Below are positions 24,506 to 33,588 of a stretch of DNA of 45,093 nt, piece by piece; positions within the stretch are counted from its first letter, which is position 1, and the number at the start of each line of letters is the position of its first letter. The notes under the pieces were generated by a model, which saw only the letters and a list, made by a program, of their open reading frames with translations, did not search any database and was not told where the DNA came from. The DNA lies in NCBI GenBank assembly GCA_039820405.1, contig JBCBQC010000052.1, forward strand, positions 1 to 45,093. The letters are read 5' to 3'. The DNA comes from CALLVY01 sp937899855. GTDB lineage: Bacteria; Bacteroidota; Bacteroidia; Chitinophagales; Saprospiraceae. The position numbers and the translations under genes were made by a program.

Positions 24506-25624
24506 TTAAGGTTGTAAACCCATCACAATCCGTAACTTTTGATAGATCTCGGTGTTGTCGTAGACCCCCGAAAAGTAGGAGGCACCGGGTCCAAATGCGA
24601 ACAAGGGTACCATCTGTGCGGTGTGGGCATTCGTGGCGAATTGAAGGCTGAGGGCGTCTTTGGTCGATTGGGGGGAAATCGTCATCCCTCCCGTCTCGTG
24701 GTCCGCCGTGACCAGCAGTAGGGTCTCTCCATCGGCCTGCGCAAAATCCAACATCTTTTGTACTGCCTTTTCAAAGTCCGCGATCTCCGCCAGGAGCTCC
24801 GTACCGTTGCGGGCGTGTCCCGACCAGTCGATTTGGGCGCCTTCGATGAGGAGGAAAAAGCGACCGGAATCCCGTTTGCTGAGGTAGCGGGTGGCAAACT
24901 GGCAGGCCGCCGGCAGGTAATCCCGTCCCTGGGTAGCGGGTAGGGGTTCGGAATCCGCCGTAAAGTAGACCAGCTTTTGCTTGGGGTTGGACACCAGGGT
25001 GCGGATACTCGTGTTGAGGTAATCGCGGATGGTGTAGCCCCGCTGCCGCAAATCGGCCACGAGGTCACGTTCGTCTTTGCGGCGATCAAAATATTTTTTC
25101 CCCCCACCGATGGCTAGGTCGACCTGGCTGGGCGCCAGGGCCTCGGCGATGTTCTCGTATTGGTAGCGCTGACTCTCGTGGGCGTAGAAGGCGGCGGGGG
25201 TGGCGTGGACAATACTGGAGGTCGTGACGATCCCGGTGGCCCAGCCCAGGCGCTCGGCTTCCACCAGGACGCTGGTGCGGGGGAGGGTATCGACATCTAC
25301 GCCGATGGCACTATTAAAGGTCTTGACACCACAGGCCATCGCGGTGGCGGCGGCGGCAGAATCGGTGGCGAGGGCATCGGTCGAGTGGCACTTTTGCAAG
25401 CCCACTACGGGAAAGCGTTCCATCGGGGTTTGGTTGGCATTGCGGTACATGGAGGCAGTGATCTGGGCCAGCCCCATGCCATCCCCGATCATCAGGATCA
25501 CGCGTTGGGGTTTGCGCTGGGCATCGACGGGGGAAATGGGCCGGTAAACGGTCTCGTAGCGCACCACACGACAGTTGGACAATCCAAGCCCCAGCAGCAA
25601 CAAAAAAACGTAACGGAACAACAT
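24506..25624 (-). CDS. Alkaline phosphatase, probably a lipoprotein
   Basis: A 372-residue PhoA-family phosphomonoesterase. The metal-binding start is VILMIGDGMG (D48), the nucleophile is S89 in TDSAAAATAMACG, followed by HATPAAFYAHE, the metal site IEGAQIDWSGHARN, TADHETGG, and the late H in NAHTAQMVPLFAFGPGA. The N-terminus is a lipoprotein-like signal (GLGLSNC, cysteine at residue 18), so the enzyme is probably anchored in the outer membrane or exposed at the surface. Two Zn and one Mg are expected. It stands alone; no Pho-box-like repeat was found upstream. The 258 bases before it are shared with the divergent CotH-like gene. Confidence 0.93.
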   Translation of the reverse strand: MLFRYVFLLLLGLGLSNCRVVRYETVYRPISPVDAQRKPQRVILMIGDGMGLAQITASMYRNANQTPMERFPVVGLQKCHSTDALATDSAAAATAMACGVKTFNSAIGVDVDTLPRTSVLVEAERLGWATGIVTTSSIVHATPAAFYAHESQRYQYENIAEALAPSQVDLAIGGGKKYFDRRKDERDLVADLRQRGYTIRDYLNTSIRTLVSNPKQKLVYFTADSEPLPATQGRDYLPAACQFATRYLSKRDSGRFFLLIEGAQIDWSGHARNGTELLAEIADFEKAVQKMLDFAQADGETLLLVTADHETGGMTISPQSTKDALSLQFATNAHTAQMVPLFAFGPGASYFSGVYDNTEIYQKLRIVMGLQP

Positions 25625-25840
25625 GTCTTAACTCTGTATTATTCGAATTGGGCATTCTCCAACGCTGAATTTACTAAAAAGCGGGGACATGAAAATTTTT
25701 AACGGAAAATTAATGCAATAATGTAATCGGTCCCAGCGGAAGATCAGAATTAAATTCGGCTTTCGGGCTACGGTGGCCAATTTGTCGATAATCATTTGGT
25801 TTTCGTCGTTTTTAGCAAATCATCTGTGGTAAACCCTGAT

Positions 25841-25848
25841 TATCTTTG
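25841..25848 (+). promoter_or_regulatory. -7 element before the CotH-like gene
   Basis: TATCTTTG matches TAnnTTTG and would start transcription about 28 bases before the ATG at 25883. This supports that start over the in-frame ATG at 25796. No TTG stands at the expected -33 position. Confidence 0.4.
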
Positions 25849-25882
25849 CTGCGTTACTTCCCGTAAAAGCTGGAGAAATACG

Positions 25883-26950
25883 ATGAAAATAGTCCTTTGC
25901 TTTAGTCTAATTTTTGCCTTCAACTGGTCGGCTTTGGTGGCCCAACTGGCCTTCCACGCCAGCCCCTTCGTTATCGGTGAGACGACGCGGGACCAAAGCC
26001 TGTTTGATTCTTGGGAGGAGGAAGAACTGCTTTCCCTACAGCTAGAAGCCAACTTCAGCGAGCTCATCGCGGAGAAAAATCAGGGCGATTACCGGAGCGC
26101 CCGGTTGGTGTTGCACCCCAAAGAGGACCGTGAAGTGAGCACCTTGGTCAAAATCAAGGCCCGGGGCAAGTATCGGCGTCGCATCTGTGACTTTCCACCG
26201 CTCAAGCTCAAAATCAGCGGTAAGGAACTCTCCGGGATCGAATTGAAAAATTACAAAACCTTCAAGCTGGTTACCCACTGCGACAATAAAACCCCCACGC
26301 GGAGTACCATCCTGCGCGAATACCTGGCCTACCGCCTGTACGCCGTCCTCAGCGAGGCGAGCTACCGCGTCCAACTCGTCGAGATCACCTACGTCGACGA
26401 AGGGAAAGTACTGCCGAAGCTCAAACGCTACGGTTTTCTGCTGGAGGATACCGACGAACTCGAAGACCGCCTCGGCGCGCGCGATTGCGATTGCGGTTTT
26501 AACGCTACCGATCCCAGCAGCCAGGATGCGGCGGCTACGCTGGCCCTCTTCCAATTCATGATCGGCAACAACGACTGGGACTTTAGCGCCCCTCGCAATC
26601 TGAAGGTCCTGCAAACGGAGGCGGGGGATGGACAAGTTGTGATTCCCTACGATTTTGACTTCTCGGCCTTCGTCGGCGCCCCCTACGCCTTTCCCAACGT
26701 CGACTACGCCCTCACCGACCTGCGCGACCGGGTCCTGCTTATCGACTCCCTCGACCCCACCGCCCTCGCTCGGGCGGCCGCCCACTTTCGAGCCAAGCGT
26801 CCACAGGTGCTCGCCCTCATCAAGGGCCAAGCCGGGCTGAACCGGACCACTCGTAAGGAATTGGCCCACTACGTCGAAAGTTTTTACACCCTACTGGATC
26901 GCGATTTGGAATGGACTCACAAATTGGTTGTACCTTTCGGGGCAAACTAA
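25883..26950 (+). CDS. Secreted protein of unknown function, distantly CotH kinase-like
   Basis: A 355-residue protein with a signal peptide cleaved near residue 20 (ALVA/Q). It belongs to an uncharacterised Bacteroidota family. Visible landmarks are KARGKYRRRICDFPPLKLKI (92-111), FKLVTHC (127-133), LREYLAYRLYAVLSEASYRVQLVEITY (144-170), RYGFLLED (182-189), GNNDWDF (228-234) and IPYDFDFS (254-261). The order (R-G-x-x-R-R, basic K-L-V, a long helix before a V-x-L-x-x-I-x-Y strand, Y-G-F/L-x-x-E, then a late D-x-D in YDFDF) recalls the CotH secreted kinase fold, but this is a remote resemblance. The L-2-hydroxyglutarate oxidase gene starts nine bases after the stop. Confidence 0.6.
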   Translation: MKIVLCFSLIFAFNWSALVAQLAFHASPFVIGETTRDQSLFDSWEEEELLSLQLEANFSELIAEKNQGDYRSARLVLHPKEDREVSTLVKIKARGKYRRRICDFPPLKLKISGKELSGIELKNYKTFKLVTHCDNKTPTRSTILREYLAYRLYAVLSEASYRVQLVEITYVDEGKVLPKLKRYGFLLEDTDELEDRLGARDCDCGFNATDPSSQDAAATLALFQFMIGNNDWDFSAPRNLKVLQTEAGDGQVVIPYDFDFSAFVGAPYAFPNVDYALTDLRDRVLLIDSLDPTALARAAAHFRAKRPQVLALIKGQAGLNRTTRKELAHYVESFYTLLDRDLEWTHKLVVPFGAN

Positions 26951-26959
26951 GCGCCCTAC

Positions 26960-28171
26960 ATGCCTCCACTTCGCGTAGATCTAGCCATCGTCGGAGCGGG
27001 GATCGTGGGACTGGCTACGGCTTTACAATTGCGTCGCCTGGCCCCATCGCTCCGCATCGCCCTCATTGACAAGGAAGCCCGTCCGGCACAGCACCAGTCG
27101 GGGCACAACAGCGGCGTCATCCACTCCGGAGTTTATTACCGGCCGGGAAGCCTCAAGGCCAGCAATTGCCAACGGGGCTATCGCCAGTTGCTGGCCTTTT
27201 GTGAGGCCCAGGATATTCCCTACGACATCTGTGGCAAACTGATCGTGGCCACCCAGGAATCCGAGCTGCCCTACTTGGAGCAAGTCTACCAACGCGGGGT
27301 GGCCAACGGTCTGACGGGCATCGCCAAAATTGGGCCGGCGGCGGTGCGCGACATCGAACCCCACATTCGGGCCGTGGCGGCCATCCGCGTTCCGCAGGCG
27401 GGTATCGTCGATTACCGACGGGTTGCCGCCCGCTACGCCGACCTGCTGCGGGCGGACGGGGTAGACTGCTTGCTCGGAAATGCGGTCCGCCAAATTCGGC
27501 GCAGCGATAAGCGGACCATTGTACTGACCGATCATGCCGAGGTACACGCCCGACTCCTACTCAATTGCGCGGGTTTGTATTCGGATAAGATCGCGGCCCT
27601 AGCGGGTCAGGTCAGTGAAATACAGATCCTACCCTTTCGCGGTGAATACTACGAACTCACCCCCGCCGCCGCGGGCTACATCAATCACCTGGTGTATCCG
27701 GTTCCCCATCCCGACTTCCCCTTTCTCGGCGTTCACTTCACCCGGATGATTGGTGGCGGCATCGAGGCCGGCCCCAACGCCGTACTCGCTTTCCGACGGG
27801 AGGGCTACAGCCGCTGGGATTGGCAAGCTGCCGAACTGTGGGAAACGCTGCGCTACACCGGCTTTCGCCGGCTGGCGGCCAAGCACTGGCGAATGGGCCT
27901 GGGGGAACTACATCGTTCCTACTCCAAACGCGCTTTCGTTCGCGCCCTACAAGCCCTACTCCCCGCCATCCAGGCCAGGGACCTGCGTCGCTCCAAATCG
28001 GGCGTCCGCGCGACCGCCTGTAACCCCCAGGGCGAACTGTTGGACGATTACCACATCCTCGAAGACCCCGGCATCATCAGCATTTGCAACGCTCCTTCTC
28101 CCGCCGCTACCTCCAGCCTCTCCATCGGTCAAAGTCTAGCCGAACGGGTGCGGGCGCACTTGGGGGCCTAA
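26960..28171 (+). CDS. lhgO: L-2-hydroxyglutarate oxidase
   Basis: A 403-residue FAD-dependent oxidase/dehydrogenase that converts L-2-hydroxyglutarate to 2-oxoglutarate and passes electrons to the membrane quinone pool or oxygen. The FAD motif is IVGAGIVGLATA (G12, G14, G17), followed by ALIDKEARPAQHQSGHNSGVIHSGVYYRPGSLKASNCQRG, the family's catalytic-face signature. FRGEYYELTP and VYPVPHPDFPFLGVHFTRMIGG mark the substrate domain. The C-terminus keeps KSGVRATACNPQGELLDDYHILED and NAPSPAATSSLSIG. The gene is in a two-gene unit with the secreted protein before it. The stop overlaps the T-run of the oppositely oriented terminator. Confidence 0.95.
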   Translation: MPPLRVDLAIVGAGIVGLATALQLRRLAPSLRIALIDKEARPAQHQSGHNSGVIHSGVYYRPGSLKASNCQRGYRQLLAFCEAQDIPYDICGKLIVATQESELPYLEQVYQRGVANGLTGIAKIGPAAVRDIEPHIRAVAAIRVPQAGIVDYRRVAARYADLLRADGVDCLLGNAVRQIRRSDKRTIVLTDHAEVHARLLLNCAGLYSDKIAALAGQVSEIQILPFRGEYYELTPAAAGYINHLVYPVPHPDFPFLGVHFTRMIGGGIEAGPNAVLAFRREGYSRWDWQAAELWETLRYTGFRRLAAKHWRMGLGELHRSYSKRAFVRALQALLPAIQARDLRRSKSGVRATACNPQGELLDDYHILEDPGIISICNAPSPAATSSLSIGQSLAERVRAHLGA

Positions 28172-28203
28172 AAAAAGCTGCCCCGCTAGGATTCGGGACA
28201 GCT
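28170..28203 (-). terminator. Terminator of the T9SS protein gene cluster
   Basis: On the minus strand, AGCTGTCCCG and CGGGGCAGCT form a ten-pair stem (one U-G pair) around an eight-base loop, followed by seven T residues. It is 29 bases after the stop of the last of the three tandem T9SS protein genes. The T-run overlaps the stop codon of lhgO on the other strand. Confidence 0.9.
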
Positions 28204-28232
28204 CAAGGAACATTGTGGAATATGCGTTTGCA

Positions 28233-29972
28233 CTACTGGACCAGTAGCTTACCACCTTGCCACTGTCCCCTTTCGTTCTGTAAGCGATAAAAGTACATCC
28301 CCGCGGGAAGGTCCTGCCGTTCGATCCTCAGTTGGGGGGCGTTGATATTGGCGTAGTTGCGGAGCAATTGGCCGTTGAGGGAAAACAACTCCACTTGATG
28401 GAGCAAGCCCTCGTCGAGGCTCAGGATCGTGTAGTCGCTGAGGGGGTGAGGCGCGAGCTGAATGCCCTCGATGGTGCTGGCCACATCCCGAGTGGAGGTG
28501 GCGGGAATGTCGTCGTAAAAGGTCTGGATCAGGTCCGCATCGTTGAAGAAGTCAGTGAGGTCGGGGCAGGGGTGTACGACCTCATCGCGGAGGTAGACGG
28601 CGAAGGTAAATTGGTTGATGCTCCGGGGTAGGAATTCGAAGGGACCCGAACCGAGGATGGCGCGGGCATCGTTGCCGTCCAGCTCTTCGGAACACATCGA
28701 CCAACCATCGGGATCGCTGGGATTGTCGGGGAAAGCGTAGCGGGTAAAGTCGGTGCTGGCGGGGTCGTAGCCATTTCCGCCCCGGGTCATACCCCGACCG
28801 TCGCGCCAGCTGCCGGAGAGGTAATTGTAAAAGGCAATGGCTTGCTGGGGGTCAGAGGTGTTGGGATTGCCCGTGTAGGCGGCATTGGTGTAGTACGTGA
28901 GGGAGGACAGGCCGTTGTCAACGGGTTCGTTCGTGGCGGGGTTGATGCCGGTGGTGCCTTCCAAAATTTTAATGCCCACCACGGGGATACTTTCACAAAA
29001 GCCCGGGACGCCACAAGCGGGCAAGCACTCATCGGAATCGTCGATCGCATCCTGGTTGTAGACGTAAAAGAGATCTTTCTCGGGATTACAACCGATGTAA
29101 TCGTCGCGATAGCAACCCAGATCGGGATCGACCCAGAGCCCGACGTAGGTGGAGTCGACGGTTTCGAAGCTTTTGTTGATAATGGTGTAGTCGTAAAAGG
29201 TGGCGCGGTTGATCGGTGGGGCGGCGCTGTTGTAGGTATAGGCCATGGCGTGGATTTGAGCCCGGATGGGGTCGCCTTCCGATTGGGTATGGATGTTGGC
29301 GCCATCGTTAAAAACCCACCAAATGGCTTGGTCCGCTCCTTTGATCGAAGGGACATCCCCCTGAGCGGGATCGTAAATGCCGTCATTGTTGCGATCGAAG
29401 AAGGGGGCGAACTCCTCTCCGGTGTCGGGAAAGGGGAAGCCTACATTACTTTCGAAGTAGGGATTGTCCCGGCCGGGCCATTCGAGGAGCTCCGAGGGAA
29501 TGTCTTGATCGATGACGCCATTGTCTTCAAAATCGGCGATCAGGGCGTCGATACTGTTACGGGTCACCCTCCAAAAGCGATCGTAATTGGCGCAGTTGTC
29601 GCGAGTGGTTTGTCCGTTATCGTCCAGGGGTCCAGGCCAGTAGTCGAGCCTTCCGGAGAAGGCGCCGTAGGTGTTGGCGGCCAGCTTGAGGTTTCCCCCG
29701 GGATCGAAGCCACCGATCCAGAGCCCACCGGCGAAGAGCATGCCAATCTGGCTGCTGGGATCTTCGGAGGCCTCCACGGTGTAGCGACTATTGGAGCCGT
29801 CCCACCACAGGTTGCCCGCTCCGGGGAGCCGTGCGCTAATGTCGTTGGTAATCAGGTCAATTTGGGCATTGGCGCCCAGGCAACTGGCTTGTCCGTAAAG
29901 GCTGGGGGCACTCCACCAGAGGCTTAGACACAAGATGCTAATCGGTAAGAAAAGTCGGTTAAAGTTTTTCAT
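28233..29972 (-). CDS. T9SS type A sorting-domain protein, tandem copy 1
   Basis: A 579-residue exported protein. After a signal peptide (residues 1-28, ending SLYGQ) comes a domain rich in W, Y, N and D typical of Bacteroidota surface proteins (LFAGGLWIGGFDPGGNLKLAANTYG, DYWPGPLDDNGQT). An EF-hand-like DRNNDGIYDPAQGD follows, then NRATFYDYTIINKS, an eight-cysteine-poor middle region, and a C-terminal T9SS sorting domain (about 505-579) with QLAPHPLSDYTIL, VELFSLNGQLL, LPAGMYFYRL and a KLLVQ end. The protein would be cleaved and anchored to the cell surface by the T9SS. It is the last and most similar sister of copy 2. The start was moved from a TTG to the ATG at 29972. The function is unknown. 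Confidence 0.88.
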   Translation of the reverse strand: MKNFNRLFLPISILCLSLWWSAPSLYGQASCLGANAQIDLITNDISARLPGAGNLWWDGSNSRYTVEASEDPSSQIGMLFAGGLWIGGFDPGGNLKLAANTYGAFSGRLDYWPGPLDDNGQTTRDNCANYDRFWRVTRNSIDALIADFEDNGVIDQDIPSELLEWPGRDNPYFESNVGFPFPDTGEEFAPFFDRNNDGIYDPAQGDVPSIKGADQAIWWVFNDGANIHTQSEGDPIRAQIHAMAYTYNSAAPPINRATFYDYTIINKSFETVDSTYVGLWVDPDLGCYRDDYIGCNPEKDLFYVYNQDAIDDSDECLPACGVPGFCESIPVVGIKILEGTTGINPATNEPVDNGLSSLTYYTNAAYTGNPNTSDPQQAIAFYNYLSGSWRDGRGMTRGGNGYDPASTDFTRYAFPDNPSDPDGWSMCSEELDGNDARAILGSGPFEFLPRSINQFTFAVYLRDEVVHPCPDLTDFFNDADLIQTFYDDIPATSTRDVASTIEGIQLAPHPLSDYTILSLDEGLLHQVELFSLNGQLLRNYANINAPQLRIERQDLPAGMYFYRLQNERGQWQGGKLLVQ

Positions 29973-30039
29973 ATTCAAACTTTTATGGAAGTGAAATAGA
30001 ATGGGTGAAATGATGGATCACATTAGAAACAGGTAATGA
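29973..30039 (-). repeat. Intergenic spacer duplicated with the T9SS genes (copy A)
   Basis: This 67-base spacer between copies 1 and 2 aligns along its length with the spacer at 31783-31848 (shared stretches such as ATGGATCACA and GTGATNATTG). It shows that gene plus spacer were duplicated as one unit. No separate promoter was seen, so copies 2 and 1 are probably read from the promoter of copy 3. Confidence 0.65.
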
Positions 30040-31782
30040 TTATTGAATGAGTAATTTTCCGCTGGCCCACTGGCCGGCTTCATTTTGCAAACGGTAAAAG
30101 CACATGCCCGCCGGAAGGCCCTGCCGCTCAATCACCAGTTGGGGAGCCTTGATGCTGGTATAGCTGCGGAGCAATTGACCGTTGAGGGAAAACAGCTCCA
30201 CCCGGTTCAGCAAGCCCTCGTTGAGACTCAGGATCGCCCGGTCGCGCAGGGGGTGGGGAGCGAGTTGAACACCTTCGAGGGAGCTCCCTACTTCCCGGGT
30301 AGTGGTGGTGGGGAGGTCGTCGTAAAAGGTCTCGATCAGGTCCCCATCGGCGAAGAAATCGCTCAGGTCGGGACAGGGGTGTGCTACCTCATCGCGGAGG
30401 TAGACGGCGAAGGTAAATTGGTTGATGCTCCGGGGTTGGAGGGTAAATGGGCCCGAGCCCAGGATGGCACGGGCGTCGTTGGCGCCCAATGCTTCCGCAC
30501 ACATCGACCAACCATCGGGATCGCTGGGATTGTCGGGGAAGGCGTAGCGGGTAACATCACTACTACTGAGGTCATAGCCGGTACCGCCCCGGGTTATCGG
30601 GCTACCGTCGCGCCAGCTGCCGGAGAGGTACCGGTAAAATTCAAGGGCTTCCCGTGGATCGGAGGTACTGGGGTCGCCCGTGTAAACGGCGTTGTTGTAG
30701 TACGTGAGCGAAGATAGCCCATTGTCGACGGGTTCGTTGGTGTTGGGGTCAGTGCCGGTGGTGCCCTGCAAAATTTTAATCCCCACCACGGGAATGTCTT
30801 CGCAGAATCCCTGGACCGGACAAGCCGGTAGGCACTCGCTGGAATTGTCGACCGCGTCCTGATTGTAGATGTAAAAGAGGTCCTTCTCGGGATTGCAACC
30901 GATGTAGTCGTCAAGGTAGCAACCCAAATCGGGATCGACCCAGAGTCCGATGTAGCTGGAGTCGAGGGATTCGACACTCTTGTTGATGATGGTGTAGTCG
31001 TAAAAGGTAGCGCGATTGATCGGTGGGGCGGCGCTGTTGTAGGTGTAGGCCATGGCGTGGATTTCGGCTTGTAAAAGGTCCCCATCCGACTCGGTGTGGA
31101 TGCCCGCCGCGTCGTTGAAAATCCACCAGATGGCCTGATCGGCTCCTTTGATTGAGGGGACATCCCCCTGGGCGGGATCGTAAACGCCGTCGTTATTGCG
31201 GTCGAAGAAGGGGGCGAGTTGATCCCCGGTATTGGGTAAGGGGAAGCCCAGGCTGCCTTCGAAGTAGGGATTGCCACGACCGGGCCACTCGCGGATGACC
31301 CGGGGAATGTCCTGATCGATGACCCCATTGTCTTCAAAATCGGCGATCATGGCGTCGATATTGCTGCGACTCATCTTCCAGAAACGGTCGTAGTTGGCGC
31401 AATTATCGGCGGTGGTTTGGCCATTGTCGTCCAGGGGCCCGGGCCAGTAGTCGTTATTTCCCGCGAAGCTGCCGTAGGTATTGGCGGCCAGCTTGAGGTT
31501 GTCGCCAGGGTCGAAGCCACCGAGCCAGATTCCACCGGCAAAGATCAAACCCACCTGGCGGTTGGGGTCTTCGGCGCTCGCCACGGTGTAGCGGCTGTTG
31601 GAGCCGTCCCACCACAGGTTGCCCGCTCCGGGGAGCCGCGCGCTGATGCCGTTAGTGATCAGGTCAATTTGGGCGGTGGCGCCCTGGCAATTGTTTTGCC
31701 CGTAAAGGCTGCTGGGAGTACCCCACCAGAGGATCAGACCAAGAAAGCTGCTCAGTAAAAAAAGGGAGTTAAAGTTTTTCAT
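30040..31782 (-). CDS. T9SS type A sorting-domain protein, tandem copy 2
   Basis: A 580-residue sister of copy 1, by eye alike at about four of five residues, with the same signal peptide layout (MKNFNSLFLLSSFLG ending SLYGQ). It has the same GGIWLGGFDPGDNLKLAANTYG block, DRNNDGVYDPAQGD, and C-terminal T9SS sorting domain ending GLPAGMCFYRLQNEAGQWASGKLLIQ. The most divergent blocks are the loop before the DRNNDG element, and the region around PASTDF/LSSSDV. A longer in-frame upstream ATG (31830) was rejected because ATG 31782 begins the signal peptide in the same place as in copy 1. Anchored or secreted surface protein; the function is unknown. Confidence 0.88.
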   Translation of the reverse strand: MKNFNSLFLLSSFLGLILWWGTPSSLYGQNNCQGATAQIDLITNGISARLPGAGNLWWDGSNSRYTVASAEDPNRQVGLIFAGGIWLGGFDPGDNLKLAANTYGSFAGNNDYWPGPLDDNGQTTADNCANYDRFWKMSRSNIDAMIADFEDNGVIDQDIPRVIREWPGRGNPYFEGSLGFPLPNTGDQLAPFFDRNNDGVYDPAQGDVPSIKGADQAIWWIFNDAAGIHTESDGDLLQAEIHAMAYTYNSAAPPINRATFYDYTIINKSVESLDSSYIGLWVDPDLGCYLDDYIGCNPEKDLFYIYNQDAVDNSSECLPACPVQGFCEDIPVVGIKILQGTTGTDPNTNEPVDNGLSSLTYYNNAVYTGDPSTSDPREALEFYRYLSGSWRDGSPITRGGTGYDLSSSDVTRYAFPDNPSDPDGWSMCAEALGANDARAILGSGPFTLQPRSINQFTFAVYLRDEVAHPCPDLSDFFADGDLIETFYDDLPTTTTREVGSSLEGVQLAPHPLRDRAILSLNEGLLNRVELFSLNGQLLRSYTSIKAPQLVIERQGLPAGMCFYRLQNEAGQWASGKLLIQ

Positions 31783-31848
31783 ATTTGGGTATTGATGGAG
31801 GTAGAACAAATGGGTTAAAATATGGATCACACCAGGAACGGATGGTGA
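31783..31848 (-). repeat. Intergenic spacer duplicated with the T9SS genes (copy B)
   Basis: The 66-base spacer between copies 2 and 3 is homologous to the spacer at 29973-30039. The region before copy 3 (33589 onward) shows no such similarity. Copy 3 is therefore the head of the array. Confidence 0.65.
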
Positions 31849-33588
31849 TCATTGTAGGAGTAGTTTTCCGCTGGTCCACTGGCCCCACTCGTTTTGGAGG
31901 CGATAAAAATACATGCCCCCCGGCAGGTCGCCCCGTTCGATGCGCAACTGCCGGTCGTGGACATCCGGATAGGAGCGCAGCAACTGGCCACTGCTCGAAA
32001 AAAGCGCCACGCTACGGAGTCGCCCCTCACTCAGACTCAGCAGGCTGTAATCGCGCAAAGGGTGGGGATGGAGTTGAACACTGCCCGCCGTCAGGTGTCC
32101 GGTCCGCGTACCAGTGGGTACACCCTGATAAAAGGCTTCGATCAAATCGCCATCGGCGAAGAAATCGCTCAGGTCGGGACAGGGGTGGACGACGGCATCG
32201 CGGAGGTAGACGGCGAAACTAATGCGCTGAACCGCTCCGGGCCGCAGCTGAAAGGGGCCGGAGCCCAGTACCGCCCGCAGGTCGTAGGGGTCGAGTTCCT
32301 CCGCACACATCGACCAACCGTCGGGATCGCTGGGATTATCGGGGAAAGCGTATTTGGTGGGCAGTGGGGAAACGGGATTATACCCCGTACCGCCGGGGAC
32401 CAATAGAGTGCCATCACGCCAGGTTCCCGTGAGGTAGTTGTAGTATTCATCCGCCTCGCTCGGTCCTCTCATGGAATAAACCGGATGAGGAGTTTTGTAA
32501 AAATAAGTCAGTGAAGAAAGGCCATTATCGACGGGGTCGTTGCTGTCGGGATCAATGCCGGTGCTACCCTTCAAAAGTTTAATCCCCACCACGGGAATGT
32601 CTTTGCAAAAGCCTTCGGTTTCTTCGCAGGCCGTCCCGCAGGCGTCATCGTCGTCGAGCGCATCGCCATTGTAGGTGTAAAAAAGATTTTTTTCGGGATA
32701 GCAACCGACGTAGTCATCGTTGAGACAACCCAGGTCGGGGTCTACCCAGATGCCGACGTAGCTGGAATCGATGGTTTCCGTACCGCGGTGGATGATGGTG
32801 TAGTCGTAGAAGGTCGTACGGTTGATGGGGGGGGCGGTTTGGTCGTAGGTATAGGCCATGGCGTGGATTTCGGCTCCGATGGCCGCCCCTTCCGACTCGC
32901 TGTGGAAGTTGGCCGCATCGTTGAAGATCCACCAGATGGCCCGATCGGCGCCTTTGATCAGGGGATAATCGCCCCGAGCGGGATCGTAGCGACCATCGCC
33001 ATCTTGGTCGTAGAAAGGGGCCAAGTCCTGGTGGTGAAAAGCGGGACTGGGAAGGTCAAAGCCATTGAGCTCCTCGAAGTAAGGATTGCCGAGGGCGGGC
33101 CAGTCGCGCAGGGCCGTGGGAATGGTGCCGTCGACGCTGCCGTTGTCGGTAAAGTCGTCGAGTAGGGCGTCGATGTCGCTGCGGGTCACCGTCCAGAAGC
33201 GGTCGTAATTGGTACAGGTTTCGCGGTCGGTCTGGCCGTCGATGGAGAGGGGGCCGGGCCAGTAATCCAGGTGCCCAGCGCTCGCTCCGTAAGCGCTGGC
33301 GGCCAGTCGGAGATTGCCGGCGGGGTCCAGTCCGCCGATCCAAAGCCCGCCCGCAAATAAGGCCGCGACTTGACGACCAGCCCGCTCCGGGTCGTCGATC
33401 AAATAGCCGGGGTTTTCTTTGTCCCACCACAATCCCCCCAAGCCCGGAAGTTTGACTTCGAGATCTTGGACCCGGAAACTGGTCTGGGCGTAGACGTACC
33501 GACAATCCGCCTGGGCCGCGGCCCTTTGGGAGCCTCCCAAACCCAGGCATAGGCCAAGTAGGAAAATAAGGAATTGGTCCTTTTTCAT
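31849..33588 (-). CDS. T9SS type A sorting-domain protein, tandem copy 3 (array head)
   Basis: A 579-residue paralogue, clearly more divergent than copies 1 and 2 but with the same order of blocks. These are a signal peptide (MKKDQFLIFLLGLCLGLGG ending AAAQ), LFAGGLWIGGLDPAGNLRLAASAYG, DYWPGPLSIDGQT, DQDGDGRYDPARGD (calcium-loop-like), and RTTFYDYTIIHRG. The tail is the T9SS sorting domain (QLHPHPLRDYSLL, VALFSSSGQLL, LPGGMYFYRL, GKLLLQ). It has extra cysteines (CGTACEETEGFC) in the middle region. As first gene of the array it should carry the promoter, but no good TAnnTTTG was found in the 370 bases before it. The ATG at 33588 was chosen over a TTG two codons upstream. Confidence 0.87.
   Translation of the reverse strand: MKKDQFLIFLLGLCLGLGGSQRAAAQADCRYVYAQTSFRVQDLEVKLPGLGGLWWDKENPGYLIDDPERAGRQVAALFAGGLWIGGLDPAGNLRLAASAYGASAGHLDYWPGPLSIDGQTDRETCTNYDRFWTVTRSDIDALLDDFTDNGSVDGTIPTALRDWPALGNPYFEELNGFDLPSPAFHHQDLAPFYDQDGDGRYDPARGDYPLIKGADRAIWWIFNDAANFHSESEGAAIGAEIHAMAYTYDQTAPPINRTTFYDYTIIHRGTETIDSSYVGIWVDPDLGCLNDDYVGCYPEKNLFYTYNGDALDDDDACGTACEETEGFCKDIPVVGIKLLKGSTGIDPDSNDPVDNGLSSLTYFYKTPHPVYSMRGPSEADEYYNYLTGTWRDGTLLVPGGTGYNPVSPLPTKYAFPDNPSDPDGWSMCAEELDPYDLRAVLGSGPFQLRPGAVQRISFAVYLRDAVVHPCPDLSDFFADGDLIEAFYQGVPTGTRTGHLTAGSVQLHPHPLRDYSLLSLSEGRLRSVALFSSSGQLLRSYPDVHDRQLRIERGDLPGGMYFYRLQNEWGQWTSGKLLLQ

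Noticed and set aside
28233..33588. A CRISPR array or simple tandem repeat
   Set aside because: The repetition comes from three full-length protein-coding paralogues with homologous spacers, not from short repeats with unique spacers.
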